Below are positions 24,164-37,070 of a DNA stretch of 64,000 nucleotides, in pieces. A model generated the notes under the pieces. It did no database searches. It was given only the letters and a program-made list of their open reading frames with translations, and was not told where the DNA came from. This DNA comes from Notamacropus eugenii. Its lineage: Eukaryota; Chordata; Mammalia; Diprotodontia; Macropodidae. The first letter of the stretch is position 1. Every line of letters begins with the position of its first letter. A program made the translations under genes and the position numbers. The stretch covers positions 12,994,979 through 13,058,978 of the forward strand of contig NC_092872.1 of NCBI RefSeq assembly GCF_028372415.1, read 5' to 3'.

Positions 24164-24773
24164 TGTTGGGACTGGAAGCTCAATTCCGTGTGGACAGTCT
24201 CAGGCAGGTAAAAGTGGGACTTCTAAATCTTAGAGTCTTACGAGGCCCTCCATGAACAGCGGGGGTTCGAGAAGGTCAGACTGAGCTAGCTCGGCTAGCT
24301 CGGGTATTTCCGCCTCTCCCCCGGAGATACCTGATGGGTGGAGTCTCCCTGCCCTCGAGGTCGTCCCGGATTGGAGCACACCTAGTTACCTAACAGCATG
24401 GTATTGAGATGCAAACTGTGTGGCTGAAGATTAAGTAGGAATGAGGAAGCCAGAAAGCTCTCTCTTAGCACGTGTGGAGCCAAAGAGAAAAGTAGGGCTC
24501 CCCTTCTTTTCTTTCCTTTCTCCCCTCCCCCTCTCTCCCCGCTTGTACTTCTACTTCCAATCCCTTAAGCTTAGCCTCCTTAGGAAATCTCCCCCTCTTC
24601 CTCCTAAGGAAGACCGCCCCCTGCACTTGTAACCGATTCCCTGGAATAAAGCTCAACCCCTGTTCGACTCTGGAACGTCCTTTCTCTCATATGTGCATCC
24701 GGCGTGGACAGCCGAAGACCTGGGACAGGTAGGAAAGACTCGGGTAGCCCAATACAGGCCTCTAGGCTTGGCA
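24164..24773 (+). mobile_element. Solo LTR of an endogenous retrovirus
   Basis: A 610-base sequence starts TGTTGGGACT and ends CTTGGCA (TG...CA ends), flanked by a 6-bp direct repeat GTCCTC at 24158-24163 and 24774-24779. A polyadenylation signal AATAAA lies at 24645-24650, followed by a GT-rich region, so U3-R-U5 order on the plus strand fits. No gag, pol or env sequence adjoins it, so it is a solo LTR left by recombination. A 6-bp duplication is typical of class II elements; the class call is inference. Confidence 0.82.
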
Positions 24774-24868
24774 GTCCTCAAGTTACATCACATAAAGGTC
24801 TACTTACCCTGCTCTAAAATCTATGATCCTATGGTCCCTGGTCATATGAAAATTAGAAATACACCCCC

Positions 24869-26906
24869 CTAGGGTACAAAATAAACCCACACAAATCTTC
24901 TGCATTCCTATATATTAGCAACAAAGTCCAACAGCAAGAGATAGAAAGAGAAGTCCCATTTAAAGTTAGGGTAGACAGTATAAAATACTTAGGAGTCTAC
25001 CTGCCAAAACAAACCCAGGGATTATATGAACACAATTACAAGACACTTTTTGCACAAATAAAGTCAGATTTAAGTAAGTGGAAAAACATTAGTTGCTCAT
25101 GGGTAGGCCGTGCTAATATAATAAAAATGACAATTCTACCCAAATTAATATACTTATTTAGTGCCATACCAATTAAACTATCAGACAATTACTTTCTAGA
25201 GCTGGACAAAATAATATCAAAATTCATTTGGAAAAACAAAAGGTCCAGAATATCAAAGGGACTAATGAAAAGAAATGCTTGGGAAGGTGGCCTAGCGCTA
25301 CCAGACCTCAAACTGTACTATAAAGCAGCAATTATCAAAACCACTTGGTATTGGCTAAGAAACAGAGAGGTAGACAAGTGGAATAGACTTGGCACTCAAG
25401 ATGCAGTAGGCAAGGAATATAGCAACCTTCTGTTTGATAAACCCAAGGACCCCAGCTTCTGGGATAAGAACCCATTGTTTGACAAAAATTGCTGGGAAAA
25501 CTGGATAACAGTGTGGCGGAAATTAGGCATAGACCCATACCTGACACCGTACACAAGAATAAAGTCCAAATGGGTACATGATTTAGGTATAAAGATTGAT
25601 ACCATGAATAAACTGGAGAAGCAAGGAATAGTGTATTTATCAGATCTATGGAGAAGGGAAGAATTCTTTACTAAAGGAGAGATAGAATGCATTATAAAAT
25701 GCAAAATGGATAACTTTGATTACATTAAACTGAGAAGTTTTTGCACAACCAAACCCAATGCAACCAAAATCCGGAGGGATGTAGTAAATTGGGAAAGAAT
25801 TTTTACAGCTAAGCTCGGGGATAAAGGCCTCATTTCTAGAATATACAGAGAACTGATGCAAATGTATAATCATACAAGTCATTCCCCAATTGATAAAGGG
25901 TCAAAGGATATGAACAGGCAATTTTCAGAGGAAGAAATTAAAGCTATCTATAATCATATGAAAAAATGCTCTAAATCACTATTGGTTAGAGAGATGCAAA
26001 TCAAAACAACTCTGAGGTACCACATCACACCTATAAGATTGGCAAACATGACAGAACAAGAAAATGATAAATGCTGGAGAGGATGTGGGAAAGTTGGAAC
26101 ACTAATTCATTGTTGGTGGAGCTGCGAGCGCATCCAACCATTCTGGAGAGCAATTTGGAACTATGCCCAAAGGGCTACAAAAATGTGCATACCCTTTGAC
26201 CCAGCAATATCGCTACTAGGACTATATCCCCAAGAGATCATAAAAATGGGAAAGGGTCCCACATGTACAAAAATATTTATAGCAGCACTCTATGTAGTTG
26301 CCAAAAACTGGAAGTCAAGGGGATGTCCATCAATTGGGGAATGGCTGAATAAATTATGGTATATGAATGTAATGGAGTACTATTGTGCCATAAGAAATGA
26401 TGAACAAGAAGACTTCAGAGAGGCCTGGAAGGACTTATATGACCTGATGCTGAGTGAAAGGAGCAGAACCAGGAGAACTTTATGCACAGCAACAACCACA
26501 GTGTGTGAGAGTTTTTTCTGGTAGACTTAGATTTTTGTAATAACACAAGAACTTCTTACCAAAAAAAAAAAAAAAAAAAAATCCCAATGGAGGATCTCAA
26601 GGCAAAATGCCTGCCACACTCAGAGAGAGAAATATGGAAGTCACTCACATATTGTAGCAGATCATGTTTGTGTATGTGTATGTGTTTGTGTATCATGTTC
26701 TGATTTGTTATACGATTTCTTTCATTTATCTTAGTCTGACTACATAGCATGACTATAGTGAAAATATACTCAATAGGAAAGTATATGTACAATCTATACA
26801 GAATTGTATGCAGTCATGGGGAGGGAGGGGGGGAGTAGGGGGTAGGTGGGGGGGATAAAATCACAATTGTATGGCAGTGACTGTTAAACATTACAAAAAA
26901 AAAAAA
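24869..26906 (+). mobile_element. Young 5'-truncated L1 with perfect target duplication
   Basis: About 2.04 kb flanked by AGAAATACACCCC at 24855-24867 and 26907-26919. The 5' end lies inside ORF2; the 3' UTR includes a poly(A)-like run at 26562-26581, a G-rich tract at 26820-26855 and a terminal A-tail. The intact duplication and open frame mark it as one of the youngest insertions in the window. Confidence 0.92.
24876..26524 (+). CDS. L1 ORF2 protein, C-terminal part (truncated, frame open)
   Basis: The frame is open from just inside the 5' breakpoint through INPHKSSAFLYISN and SIKYLGVYLP (end of the reverse transcriptase) to a stop at 26522-26524; an internal ATG at 25127 would give 465 residues. 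Near the C-terminus it has CWRGCGKVGTLIHCWWSC, the cysteine-rich motif of L1 ORF2p, and IAALYVVAKNWKS and SIGEWLNKLWY, also typical. The endonuclease and the catalytic FADD motif are lost by 5' truncation, so it cannot retrotranspose on its own. No host gene function is implied. Confidence 0.9.
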
Positions 26907-26919
26907 AGAAATACACCCC

Positions 26920-27600
26920 TAAAATGCAGTTTCCCTTCGTAGTATGAAAGAAAACAATCTTTCTATGCAACAATACCTGAGAGAATTAATAGTTACAAAC
27001 AATACTGAGCTCTAAGTATATAGTCAGTTTCTGAATTCTAACAAAACACTTCTGAGATGATTCAACTGAAAAAAAAATTAACTATTAAGAAGCATTTTGG
27101 CTAAGGACAAATACTTAATACATATGTAGGCTATAGCTAAAATTAAACACACTAGAGACCAAACAACACTCAATATTTTCCATAAACGTAAATAATTAAT
27201 TTAACTGCTGTTCTGTGACGAGGACAACAAATAATTCTGGCTTTAGTTGTAATATGAACATAGTAAAACTGCAGGAAATGTAGGAATCAGTCACTTAGTT
27301 ATACCATTTATGTACACAGATGTGAATGTGCATCACGGAAACAAATTGCCTTTGGCAACATTTCCTCCAAGTCCATAGTATATTACTGACTTCCATGAAA
27401 GCAGACCTTTTAAACCTCACAACTATTTCCAAATTAGGCTTTCCTCTTTTCCTCAATAGGAACTATATTTTAAAAAACACCTATGTTTAAAATATATATT
27501 TTTTGCACACTTCATATAATAATTTCTGACAATCCTTAGTAACTTTTTATCTAGATCCCTGTTTTTAACATAGTAAGGTCCATCTCATAAAGTCACTGAC
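26920..27600. other. AT-rich spacer
   Basis: No gene, RNA or identifiable repeat recognised. Confidence 0.4.
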
Positions 27601-27620
27601 AAGTTTTCCTGACTATATCT

Positions 27621-28098
27621 TGAGTCCCTCCCTTTATCTCTGGCATGCATGTATCATTTTGAGTGGAAGAGGTTTAGTGAAGACTTCTCAGATTGTAATT
27701 CTTCTCCCAAGAGTAAGAAAGACTGAGAGGCTCAAGGTTACAATATTTTTAGAGTGGAATAATTCCATATAAGGATATAAAACTGTGTAGTACATTAGGG
27801 TCTCAGTGATTGGATAAAACTTACATAATTCTTCGATGTCTTCATTTCAAAAGGGATTGGCTAGATTTCGCATCTAGAATGTAAGATCATATTCTCAGCT
27901 AATGAGGATAATGGTCAGTGGGGAGGGAGGGACTTGTGTTAGAGTCTATATATATAATCACTGCTTTTCCTTTGTCTTTGGCTTTTCCTGGTAGAGGAAT
28001 TGCCCCGCTTCTCGAGAATCGAATAAATAAACTTTCTGTCATCACTTTGAGAGCCTCTGAGTAATTAATTTAAGTAGGGAATCTTGTCATCCCACACA
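27621..28098 (+). mobile_element. Possible solo LTR
   Basis: Has a TATA-like stretch (TCTATATATATAATCACTGC, 27946-27965) followed by AATAAATAAA (28023) and a T/G-rich region ending 'catcccacaca', the order seen in LTRs. ATATC occurs on both sides (about 27616 and 28099), but the left end does not start with TG, so the borders are uncertain. Confidence 0.4.
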
Positions 28099-28194
28099 AT
28101 ATCATGAAAACATAAATGATCTCTCTTTGAAGGTACAAACTAACACTTGCAACTCCCTACCCTATCTGTTCAATACTACTAGAAGTGACGTTGT

Positions 28195-28610
28195 TTTTGT
28201 TGTGTTCATCCTCCATTGCCGAAGAAGACCACACAGTCAGAGAAATGATGACATGACTCGCACTTGACTTTGTTTTGAGTGAGGGAGGGCCGTGCAGGTC
28301 ACCAGCCTCACTTCTCCTCCAGAGTCATCTGAATCCAGTGACCAGATATTCATCAGGATGACTGGAGATGACCCAGGATGCACTGGGAGACCGTAGGCCC
28401 TTTAGGCAGATGCAAGTACTCACTTAGGGTGAGGTAACCCCGTTCATTGAATAGGCCTGTTTAAGAGATAGGCAGGGCATGGCCCCTTCAATGAGGCAAA
28501 GAACAGAAAGACATCTGGCTGGGAGGGAAACAGCAACAGTTACTATTGATAATCACTCTTGGGCCAGGAAGGTGCCAAAGAGAGGCCTTAGGCAGGGGGC
28601 AGGAACCCCA
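28195..28610 (+). repeat. RTE-derived SINE, long-tailed form
   Basis: 5' half as in 23109 ('gaagaagaccacacagtcag', 'gagtgagggagggccgtg', 'gtgaccagatattcatcagg'), then a different 3' part beginning 'ggatgcactgggagacc' and including 'ttcattgaataggcctg' and 'gaaacagcaacagttact'. The copy at 41800 shares this extension. Confidence 0.75.
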
Positions 28611-28719
28611 TGGTGTCTGAGCTTCACAGTGAATGAAAGTGATCTCAAAGAAGAAAATGTAACTGCTGAGGTGTTGATGGAGGAAAGGCCTCCTGCAGGA
28701 GCTAGAACGTGAAATGAGT

Positions 28720-29180
28720 CTTGCAAGAAGCCAGGAAAATTGAGAGGCTAAAATTAGGGGGCAGAGCATTTCAGGCACCGGCATTGGCCAGTGCAAAGAT
28801 GCAGAGTGTCCAAGTATGGCACTTATTCAGTAATAGAATGTAGTAATCACCATACATGGAGTCAGAAGACCTGTTTTGGGGTCAGGAATCTGACATTTTC
28901 TAGCTATGTAACATTAGGCAAAACACTAAACCTCTCTGACTCAGTTTCCTCGTCTTCAAAATAAAACTAACTGCATCATCTGCTGGACGTTGTTACTATG
29001 AAGATCAAATGCTATGAGATACAAATATAAAGTATATTATATTAATTCCAGTCAGTATCCTTTTATTCTTTTAGAAGAGAAGCTTCTTGAAGCCAAGGTC
29101 CATGCTGCACATATCCTGATATTCCTCCTAATACCTAGCACTTAGCCCAGCAGACAGTCAACTAATACTGAATGAGTATA
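28720..29180 (+). repeat. Ancient repeat fragments: family tail, MIR-like SINE, L2 3' end
   Basis: 28720-28820 has 'gagcatttcaggcaccg', a fragment of the ancient family. 28850-29045 is a MIR/CORE SINE ('aacctctctgactcagtttc', 'ctatgaagatcaaatgctatg'). 29075-29175 is an L2-like end ('cctaatacctagcacttag'). Confidence 0.6.
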
Positions 29181-31830
29181 ATTAAGTCATATATCTTTTT
29201 GCAAAACACATTCTTCTTTAGAACTTCTTTATCTCAATTAATGGCAACATTCTTCAAATGATACATGATTAAAAAAAAAACATTGGAGTCATCTTTAATT
29301 TATCAATAATTTCCCAAATCAAGCCAGTTGTCCTGGCTTATATATTTTCTCTTCATATCCTTCACATCCACTCACCTTCTACTATTACCGGTACTACTAT
29401 TCAAACTCAGATCCTCATATCTTCTCACTTGTACTACTGCTATAGCCTTCCTGAACGTAGCTCCAAGCTTTTCTTTTCTCCAAACCATTCAATAGCAATA
29501 TTCAGGAAGCTTAGCCATCTTAATGCATGGTTTTCACCATGTCATTCCACTGGGAAAAAAAAAATCTTCAGTACCTCTCTATTGAAACATAAATAAATTT
29601 CAAATTTGTTAGCCTAGAATTCAAAGCACTTGACAATGTTTCCAACTAACTTCTTTTCCTTTACTCACACTGAGTGACTGTGCTCTACATTCCAGACCAA
29701 CTGGAGCATTTGACATCTTCCAAGCATAGTGCTGGACTTATTGTTAATTTTCCTAGTGTTGCTCATGCTGTGTCTAATGCCAAGAATGCCCACCTGTCCT
29801 GTCTCTGCTAGTTTTTGGTACTACAAATTATTGCTATGAAGATGTTGGTATACATACATCCTCTCTTTCTCTCACTTACCACCTTGGGATATCTGACTTT
29901 TATCAGAGATGTAGGATGGCAAAGATTTTTTTTTTAATTCTGTTTGACAACTTTTCATATTCTTAGCTGCATTGGCTTTATTCGTAAATATTTTTAAAAT
30001 GTTAAATAATAAAACTTTATATAATAAATGGTATTTATTGTTTATTAAGAAAAAGCATTTAATTGGATAAAATAAATGTCACTTTACATAAATATATACA
30101 TCAGGGAAAAGAGTTGCCTTTCAGATATGAAAGCACATGCATATGAAAAGAATATGAAAAACTTCCTTTTAAATTTCTCTAGAAAGATAAAGAAATTATA
30201 TTTCTCTAGACTAAAAAGCTTTTCCAGCTTTTACTTTACCTCACATGGGTGGGATATGTTAAGGACAAAAGATCTTTCTATGAAAGTGGATTAAGGATGG
30301 TAAACTTAACTCTTAACTAGTTAAGATTATAGTCTTTCCATCCACTAGAAGTGATTGGAACCATGACCCAATAACTATGGACAATATACTCTTACATTCA
30401 GTTAATCAAGAAGTCAGTCTGCCCTTTTGCTGGTTTGCCAATCCCCACGCTAACTCAATAGGCTGCCTGTCCAAGTAAATCTCATTATCTAGGGAATGTG
30501 CAAAATTCATCCACTTTGATTTTTCGAGTGAGTATAAATAGGCGAATAACTTTCAAATGACCATATAGTTTATGAAGAAGCTTGGTAGCATTCTAGGGTT
30601 CAAGGCAATGAAAATAGAATAGAAACATTCTGGGATCTTGGCATTGACAAAGACTGTCAACTTGGATTCATATGCACGACATCCCTACAACATGAGCAAG
30701 CATCTTATTTAAACACAGGTCTTCCTGTTTTGCACCTAACATGATGTCAACTCACAAGATTACTGAACAGAGTTACTGCTGAGTTTCTATCAGTCATAGA
30801 ATCTTTTCAATAGTATTTATCATTTTAATTTGTGCTTTGAAATTTTAGTATGTGTTTTGGAAGACTTTCTTTCAGGAGAGCCTTTAAAGATCCACTTTAT
30901 TAGCATTTAGACTAAATGCTTTTTTGTAATCGGCTACACTAGAATCTTACCTTCTCTATTCTCAGTTAGTTATGACTATAAAAATGTGTTCTATCATAGA
31001 AATTGTCTACAAGAACTAATTCATTCCCTTATTTTCACAAAGGAAACTGCTTTTTTTTTTTTTTTGCAAAGGAAACATAATTCGATACATAGACTGTTCT
31101 CATAAAAATTCAGAGAATCAAAAAAGTAGCATATAGGTTGGTATTTACTCATATCTTTTTGGTTATTAATAGCTATGATTTTTTTATCTTTCCAACTTTT
31201 AAGTATTTCATAAACCACTCCTTAAGGGCCTTCAAAATTATGCTTCCATCATGGATATCTTCTGCATCTATCTAGTAGGTCCTGCCACTCTACCCAATTT
31301 CATTTTCTTGAAGTGAGTGATTGTTTCTCACACAGTACAATAGGTACAACAACAAAGATGGAGTTCAAATGCAGTGGTTCCACTACTATGATCAATAAGA
31401 ATAGATCACTAGAAATAGTAGTCTATTTCTTCAATTTCAGATCTATCTGCTGTCCTTCTTGTTTAATCTACACATGCTCTAAGGAAAACATGGTTTACCT
31501 GTGCCTTACACAAAACCCTCCATTAGAGTTTTCCCCTTAACTGCCTTGTTTTGTGAAGCAATTGCAGGTAATTTTCTGCTATCTTCTTAAATAATGCTTT
31601 GCAAATAAATTCACGCTGTAAACTGTTATCTTTGTCTACCATATTATCACCATTTGGCACAGGCATCAAATATTTGTGGAGTGAGGAAGTTTCAGGGCTT
31701 CATTTGACTCCTGGTTGTACCAGCTGTTTAGCATCAGTTAAATGTCCCAAGAGACAGTCATAGCTGTGGGATGGATGAATAAATTGTTTCTTATTTATGG
31801 AACTGGATATTATTGTGCTGGAGGAATCTC
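29180..31830. other. Spacer without recognised gene
   Basis: AT-rich. 29290-29880 has a C/T-rich L2-like character ('aaatttcaaatttgttagcc', 'gcacttgacaatgtttcc') and may be an old LINE. Nothing coding was recognised. Confidence 0.4.
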
Positions 31831-31834
31831 GTGT

Positions 31835-32810
31835 GAGGAATTTTTAAAAAATTTTTGTTTCTATAGAGAAGGGAAGAATTTTTGACTAAACAAGAGACAG
31901 AAAGAATTATGAAGTACAAAATGGATAATTTTGATTACATTAAACTGAAAAGTTTTTGCACAACCAAACCCTATGCAACTCTTTTTGGAGTAGCTGTGAA
32001 GGGGAGTTGGGTGGTTCTACTTCTTCTACTCCACTATTTTGCCTCGTGCTTATTACTTTCTACTGTGAGGAATTCAGAAACATATGAGAGAACTAACAAG
32101 AAACGCTGGTGGAATTGTGAACTGATCCAACCATTTTGGAAAACAATTTGGAGCAAGGGGCAACCTAACTGCGCATAGCCTTTGATCTAGCAATACCACC
32201 AGTAGGTCTGGATCCCAAAAAAATTATAAAAAAGGAAAAAGGACCCACATGTACAAAAATATTTATACCAACTCTTTTTGTAGTGGTAAAGAATTGGAAA
32301 TAGAGGGGATGCCCATCAACTGGGGAATAGCTGAACAACTTGTAGTATATGAAGGGAATGAAACACTATCATGTGAACAGGCAGATTTCAAAAAAACCTG
32401 GAAAGACTGACATGAACTGATGCTGAGTAAGGTCAGGAGAACATTGTACACAGTAACAGTAAACTGCCTGATGATCAACCATGATAGACTTAGTTCTTCT
32501 CAGCAATACAATGATCTGAGACAATTCCAAAAAGCCTCATGAAGGACAATGCAGATTGAAGCACACTATTTTCAATTTTTGGGTTTTTTTTTTCTCTTTG
32601 TAAGTTTCTTCTTTTACACCATGACTAATGTGGAAATGTGTTTTACATTATTACACATGTATAACCTATCAGATTGTTTGTTGTGTTGGGGAAGAGGGGA
32701 AAGGGAGAAAAATTTAGAACTCAAAATCTTTTAAAAAATGACTGCTGAAAATTGTCTTTATGTGTAATTGGAAAAAATAAAAATACTATTAAAAACAAAC
32801 AGAAAAAGAG
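31835..32810 (+). mobile_element. Old L1 ORF2 3' part and 3' UTR
   Basis: A frame at 31882-32000 keeps MDNFDYIKLKSFCTTKP, identical to the young copy except for K/R changes. An unrelated insert of about 110 bases (from 31985) precedes KRWWNCELIQPFWKTIW. Later parts are frameshifted, and the 3' UTR ends in an A-rich tail near 32800. Confidence 0.82.
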
Positions 32811-32814
32811 ATGA

Positions 32815-34420
32815 AGTAAAGTAAAATAAGTTAAACCAGGAAAACTTCAGTGACTGGTCTTGGCCCCAAAAAGAGATAAAGAAATGCAGCTCTGTCCTGT
32901 CCTTGAAGGGCTGCAGGGCTCCAGCTATGAAATGTGGCTCTTGCTGTCAGATGGGGCTGCTGCGTAGGTTGATTTTACTTATCTGTTTTTCTTTTTCACA
33001 AGAAAAAGTTCTATAGGAGGAGGAGTAAGGGTGTGTGACAAGCATAAACAAGAACAACACCAAACACTTTTATCAAATGCTTTGCTACAATGTAAACTCT
33101 ATCTACACTATTCCTTTATTTACCAGTCTAGTCCCTACTTTAAAAAAAGAAAGAAAAAGGAAAAGAGGTTGGCTGCGCATAATTTGTTCTTTTATCTCCT
33201 ATGATTTAGTTCTTTATTCTTTTCAGCTTCTGTGATTCGATTAATATTACTTCTCCTTGTGACATAAACTGTTCTTGATAAAGCTATGAAGAATTTAGGA
33301 ATCAATTTCTTTTCCAGATGTTCTCTAACCACCCTTTTAATAATATTCTAGAATTTTGCCAGCAGTTGAAGTAAAAGTCACCAGGCTAGAGTTTTCAGAT
33401 TTTCCTCTCTTTCCTTTTTGAAAATCTGGACAATGTTTGTCCCTTTCCCAAACCACAGTGACTTTCTCATCTTTCAAAGATCAAAGTATAATTGTGGCTC
33501 CACAATCACGTTGGTCTCTTCTCTCCTCATTCCTATTAATAGCCTTTGAACTATCACAAGCAACTGTACTTCCATCTAGTTCCATATTTTCTTCTCTAGT
33601 CTTGAGATGCAAATTCATTTCCATACATGTCACCTCAACAATAAAAGACATGACTCTAACAGACCTCCCGTGTGCCTCAAGCACAGAATACACAGCAATA
33701 AGAATCCCTAGAGTTTCGAAGTGAAGGACAACTATTTTAAGTCTCTTCTGAAAGACTCCCCCTCCCCCAGCACATTACTTATTTCATGTATAGATATCTT
33801 AATATTGATTGTCAAACATCAAATATGCTCTGTCATTCTGATCAAGGAAAGATTATGTATTGGTAAATGACAAGGAGAAAATGATACTTACCTTCAAGTG
33901 ACCCCCTTTCTTGTCAAATGACAGCCTATCATATCAACTTTCTTCCACAAAGCATGTTTGAAAACTGTAATCCACATGGAAACTTCAATTCAAAAACACA
34001 CCAAGTATCAGACATCTCAGAAATCAACCTGAAAAAGTACAGAAAAAAAAGTGATTTCTTTACCAGTACTATTATAAGTAGCATGCTGCTAAAAAGTTGA
34101 TAATCTTGAAACATATGCAGATGTTCATCATAGGTATTGAGTACATTTGAGGCCAGAAAATCAAAATTTGAGAAGTTCTGTCTTCAAAAGGTAGAGAAAT
34201 TGAAGATAGGAACTACTATTCTGAAGCTATTCTGATAGATTTCTATTTGATAGATCTATTCTGATAGATAAGGGAAATCTTAATCTTAAAATGGCTGACC
34301 ACTATATCAGGCCTAGGTAGTAGGGGAAATGGGACAAAAGGAAAAAGGGTGGCTCAGTCAGGAAAGAGGGAGGAACTAGGAAAAATTGTCGATTTGCCTG
34401 AAAGATGAGGATTTTATAAA
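32815..34420. other. Spacer; possible CR1/L3-like remnant
   Basis: 33290-33560 ('aattttgccagcagttgaag', 'cctttttgaaaatctgg', 'acaatgtttgtccctttc') resembles an ancient amniote CR1/L3-type element. The rest shows nothing recognisable. Short open frames on both strands lack support. Confidence 0.35.
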
Positions 34421-34424
34421 ATTA

Positions 34425-34610
34425 TCGTATTTAATTTCATAACAAGTCTGAGAGGCAGGTATTATGGATAATATTTTCTCAATTTTACAAAAGAGGAGAG
34501 TGAGACTCGGTGACAGAGTTGCCTATGATTACCCAACAGTAAGTACTAGAGCCTGAGTTTAAACCTAAATCTCTTCTAACTCCAAGCCTAGTGACTTTTC
34601 ACTACTACAC
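34425..34610 (+). repeat. MIR-like SINE
   Basis: Contains 'aatattttctcaattttaca', 'gagactcggtgacagag' and 'taagtactagagcctgag'. Confidence 0.65.
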
Positions 34611-34639
34611 ACTATGGTCTAATACTGTACAATCCTATC

Positions 34640-35170
34640 CCTATTTTAAGACTGTCCAATTCAAACATTCATTAAACTATGTATTATAGTCAAAGTGTTG
34701 TCTATATTAGGTATTGAGAAAAAACAAAACCAGACCTCATTCAAGGAGTTTACATTCCACTGGAGGAGGAGGCAAACAACATGTACACTTTTAGATAAAT
34801 ACAAGACAACTTAGAAAAGAGAGCACTACCATTTGGGGAAGTCAGGGAAAGCTTGACATGAGTTATCACTTGATCTGTGTCATGAATAAAGATATATATA
34901 GACTCCAAGAGTCTGAGATGAAGAAGGAATGAATCCCAGGTGTGGCAAATGACTTCATAAATGCAAAACAGAGGGAAATAGATGAACTACAAGTCCATTT
35001 TGGCTGGGTTATACAGTAAGAGACAGTAATATAAAGTAAGCTGTAAAATACGTTACAGATAGATGATGGAGGGCCTTGAAAAACATGCTGAGGAATTTGT
35101 ATGTTATCTTATAGACCAAAGTGAGCGACTGAAAGTTTTGGAAGAATGCAGTAACAGCCAGATGTGTGCC
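34640..35170 (+). repeat. Ancient interspersed repeat, long copy
   Basis: Includes 'caaggagtttacattccact', 'tggaggaggaggcaaaca', 'gatggagggccttgaaaaac' and 'tatcttatagaccaaagtg', the same order as in 3545 and 22250. Confidence 0.6.
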
Positions 35171-36345
35171 TTGTGAATATTATTTCCAAATGAATGGACG
35201 ATGGATTTTACATTAAGGACAGGGGCTAATTTTTTACACGATATACCATGTGATGCTTTTTATCTTGTCAACGTTCAGGTAAATGCTAATAGGAGTTACA
35301 GTCACATGTATAATTTTCCAGTTCTATTCCCTTTAATCACAAAATCCAGAAATGTAGTAAAAACACTAGGGATTGGCCTGACAGAACTGAGTCACAAGTA
35401 ATTCTGGCTAATACCTGGAACAATCACTTCAGAGTTTTCTCATTTGTAAAATAAGGATATCACATAGTACTTTGTACTTATGCTAAGTGCCTCACCCGGA
35501 GCTTTGCAGACTTTATGGTGCTGCACAAACATGAAGGTAGGAAGACTTGTCACCCCACTACAAACAAAACCAAGAATAAAGTCTCACCGAAAGCCACAAC
35601 AGGGCATCAGCAACAGTAACCTGATAATAATAGTTTCATTGTTTTTAATGTCTAAAAATTTTAAATTGGAAGAAAGGAAAAACAGTCATGGCTCACTAAA
35701 GTTTCAAGACAACTAAGAAAAAGGAAAAGCTCAGGAGACTTCAACTGAAGTGGGAGTAAATTCTGGGTCCCAAAACAATCCTATGAAATTCAATTTTAAC
35801 TTCAGGATGTAATTATCTTAGTCAAATCCTTCAGAGTTGCCAAGAAGTTTCAAAATGGGTGAAAAATCAAATAATTTCTAGTTTATTCCAACTAGACTAA
35901 TTAACAAATGGTAAACCCATAACTTTAAAAGAAAAAAAGCTCAAGAATTTGATAGTGGAAATTAGAGACAAATAGTTTTACAATAATTATTACAGACCCA
36001 TGAAGCATAATGCTCAGCAAAAGCGGGTTAAAACATCATCACTGTCGTAAGAAGCTTACCATACAACCTGTCTGCCAGCAGCTAACAACTTCCACATCTT
36101 CCCAGCAAAGAGGCCCCAGGGCTTAAGAATGCAAGTAGGACAAGATGTAAACAGCCTTCGGTGCCCACCAATGAAGACCTGTCAACAGAGCCCCCATCAG
36201 AGCAGGCCTGAATGCTGGCAAGGGCTAGTGCTAGGATCCTATTCTAATCAGCTGTCACCTCTCCTGGAAGCTGTCCAGGGTTCTATTCACCAGTGTGAGG
36301 TGTCTCTAACCTTGGAATGCTTACATTTCTATACAGCTTTGCAAG
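35170..36345. other. Spacer without recognised gene
   Basis: Includes a weak SINE tail near 35420-35500. No coding or RNA signal. Confidence 0.4.
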
Positions 36346-36349
36346 TATA

Positions 36350-36565
36350 AGGCTTCTTTCAAGGCAATTTCTCATCTCTTATTTCATGTGATCTTGACAA
36401 ACCTAGCAAGACAAGAATCATTATGCTCATTTTATGTAAGAGGGAACAGATCCTCAAACAGATCGAGTGACTTGCCCAAGGTCACAACACTAGTAGCTGG
36501 CAGAGCCAACTCAAAGCCAGCCTGCTGCTAAGTAACAGTCTTTCCGTGACTCCATATTGCTGCCC
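36350..36565 (+). repeat. MIR SINE
   Basis: Words 'tcattatgctcattttatg', 'cgagtgacttgcccaaggtc' and 'tagtagctggcagagcca' follow the MIR consensus. Confidence 0.8.
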
Positions 36566-36894
36566 TATCAGCGCGTTTTCCAACTCACTGCAGAGAAAGA
36601 ATTTGGTGATTCTAGAGTTGGTAATATTTATACAGAAGCCTGGAATCCAAGGATGCTTCTATAATACCCGGGATAACTTTCTTAACTGATTGTTGAGAGA
36701 GGCAAGCTTTTACATGAGAAAGAGAGAGTCCCAGTGTTATTATCGTGGAAAGTAGGGGGTGAGGTGACTGATGGTGAGGATAGTCTTGAAGGAATCAGAG
36801 GAATGGCTTTGGATCCTCAGTTTTCAACAATGAAAGAGAACTGATCCCAGACTAAACTAATTAGGCTCTTGTCTGAGAATACAGCTTAAGTGCT

Positions 36895-37070
36895 ACTATC
36901 ACAGGATCATAGATTACAGGACCTCAGGCAGAGGTCATCCAATCCAACCTTCTAATTAGAAGATATCGAGGCCCAGGGAGGTTAAGTGACTTGAAGAAAA
37001 GGGATTTAAACCAAAGTCCTCTGACTCTAAATTCATAGCTCATTCTGCTGTACCAAGATATGCTAGGAAG
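36895..37070 (+). repeat. MIR-related SINE
   Basis: 'tcatccaatccaaccttcta', 'cgaggcccagggaggttaag' and 'agtcctctgactctaaattc' are typical. Confidence 0.75.
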
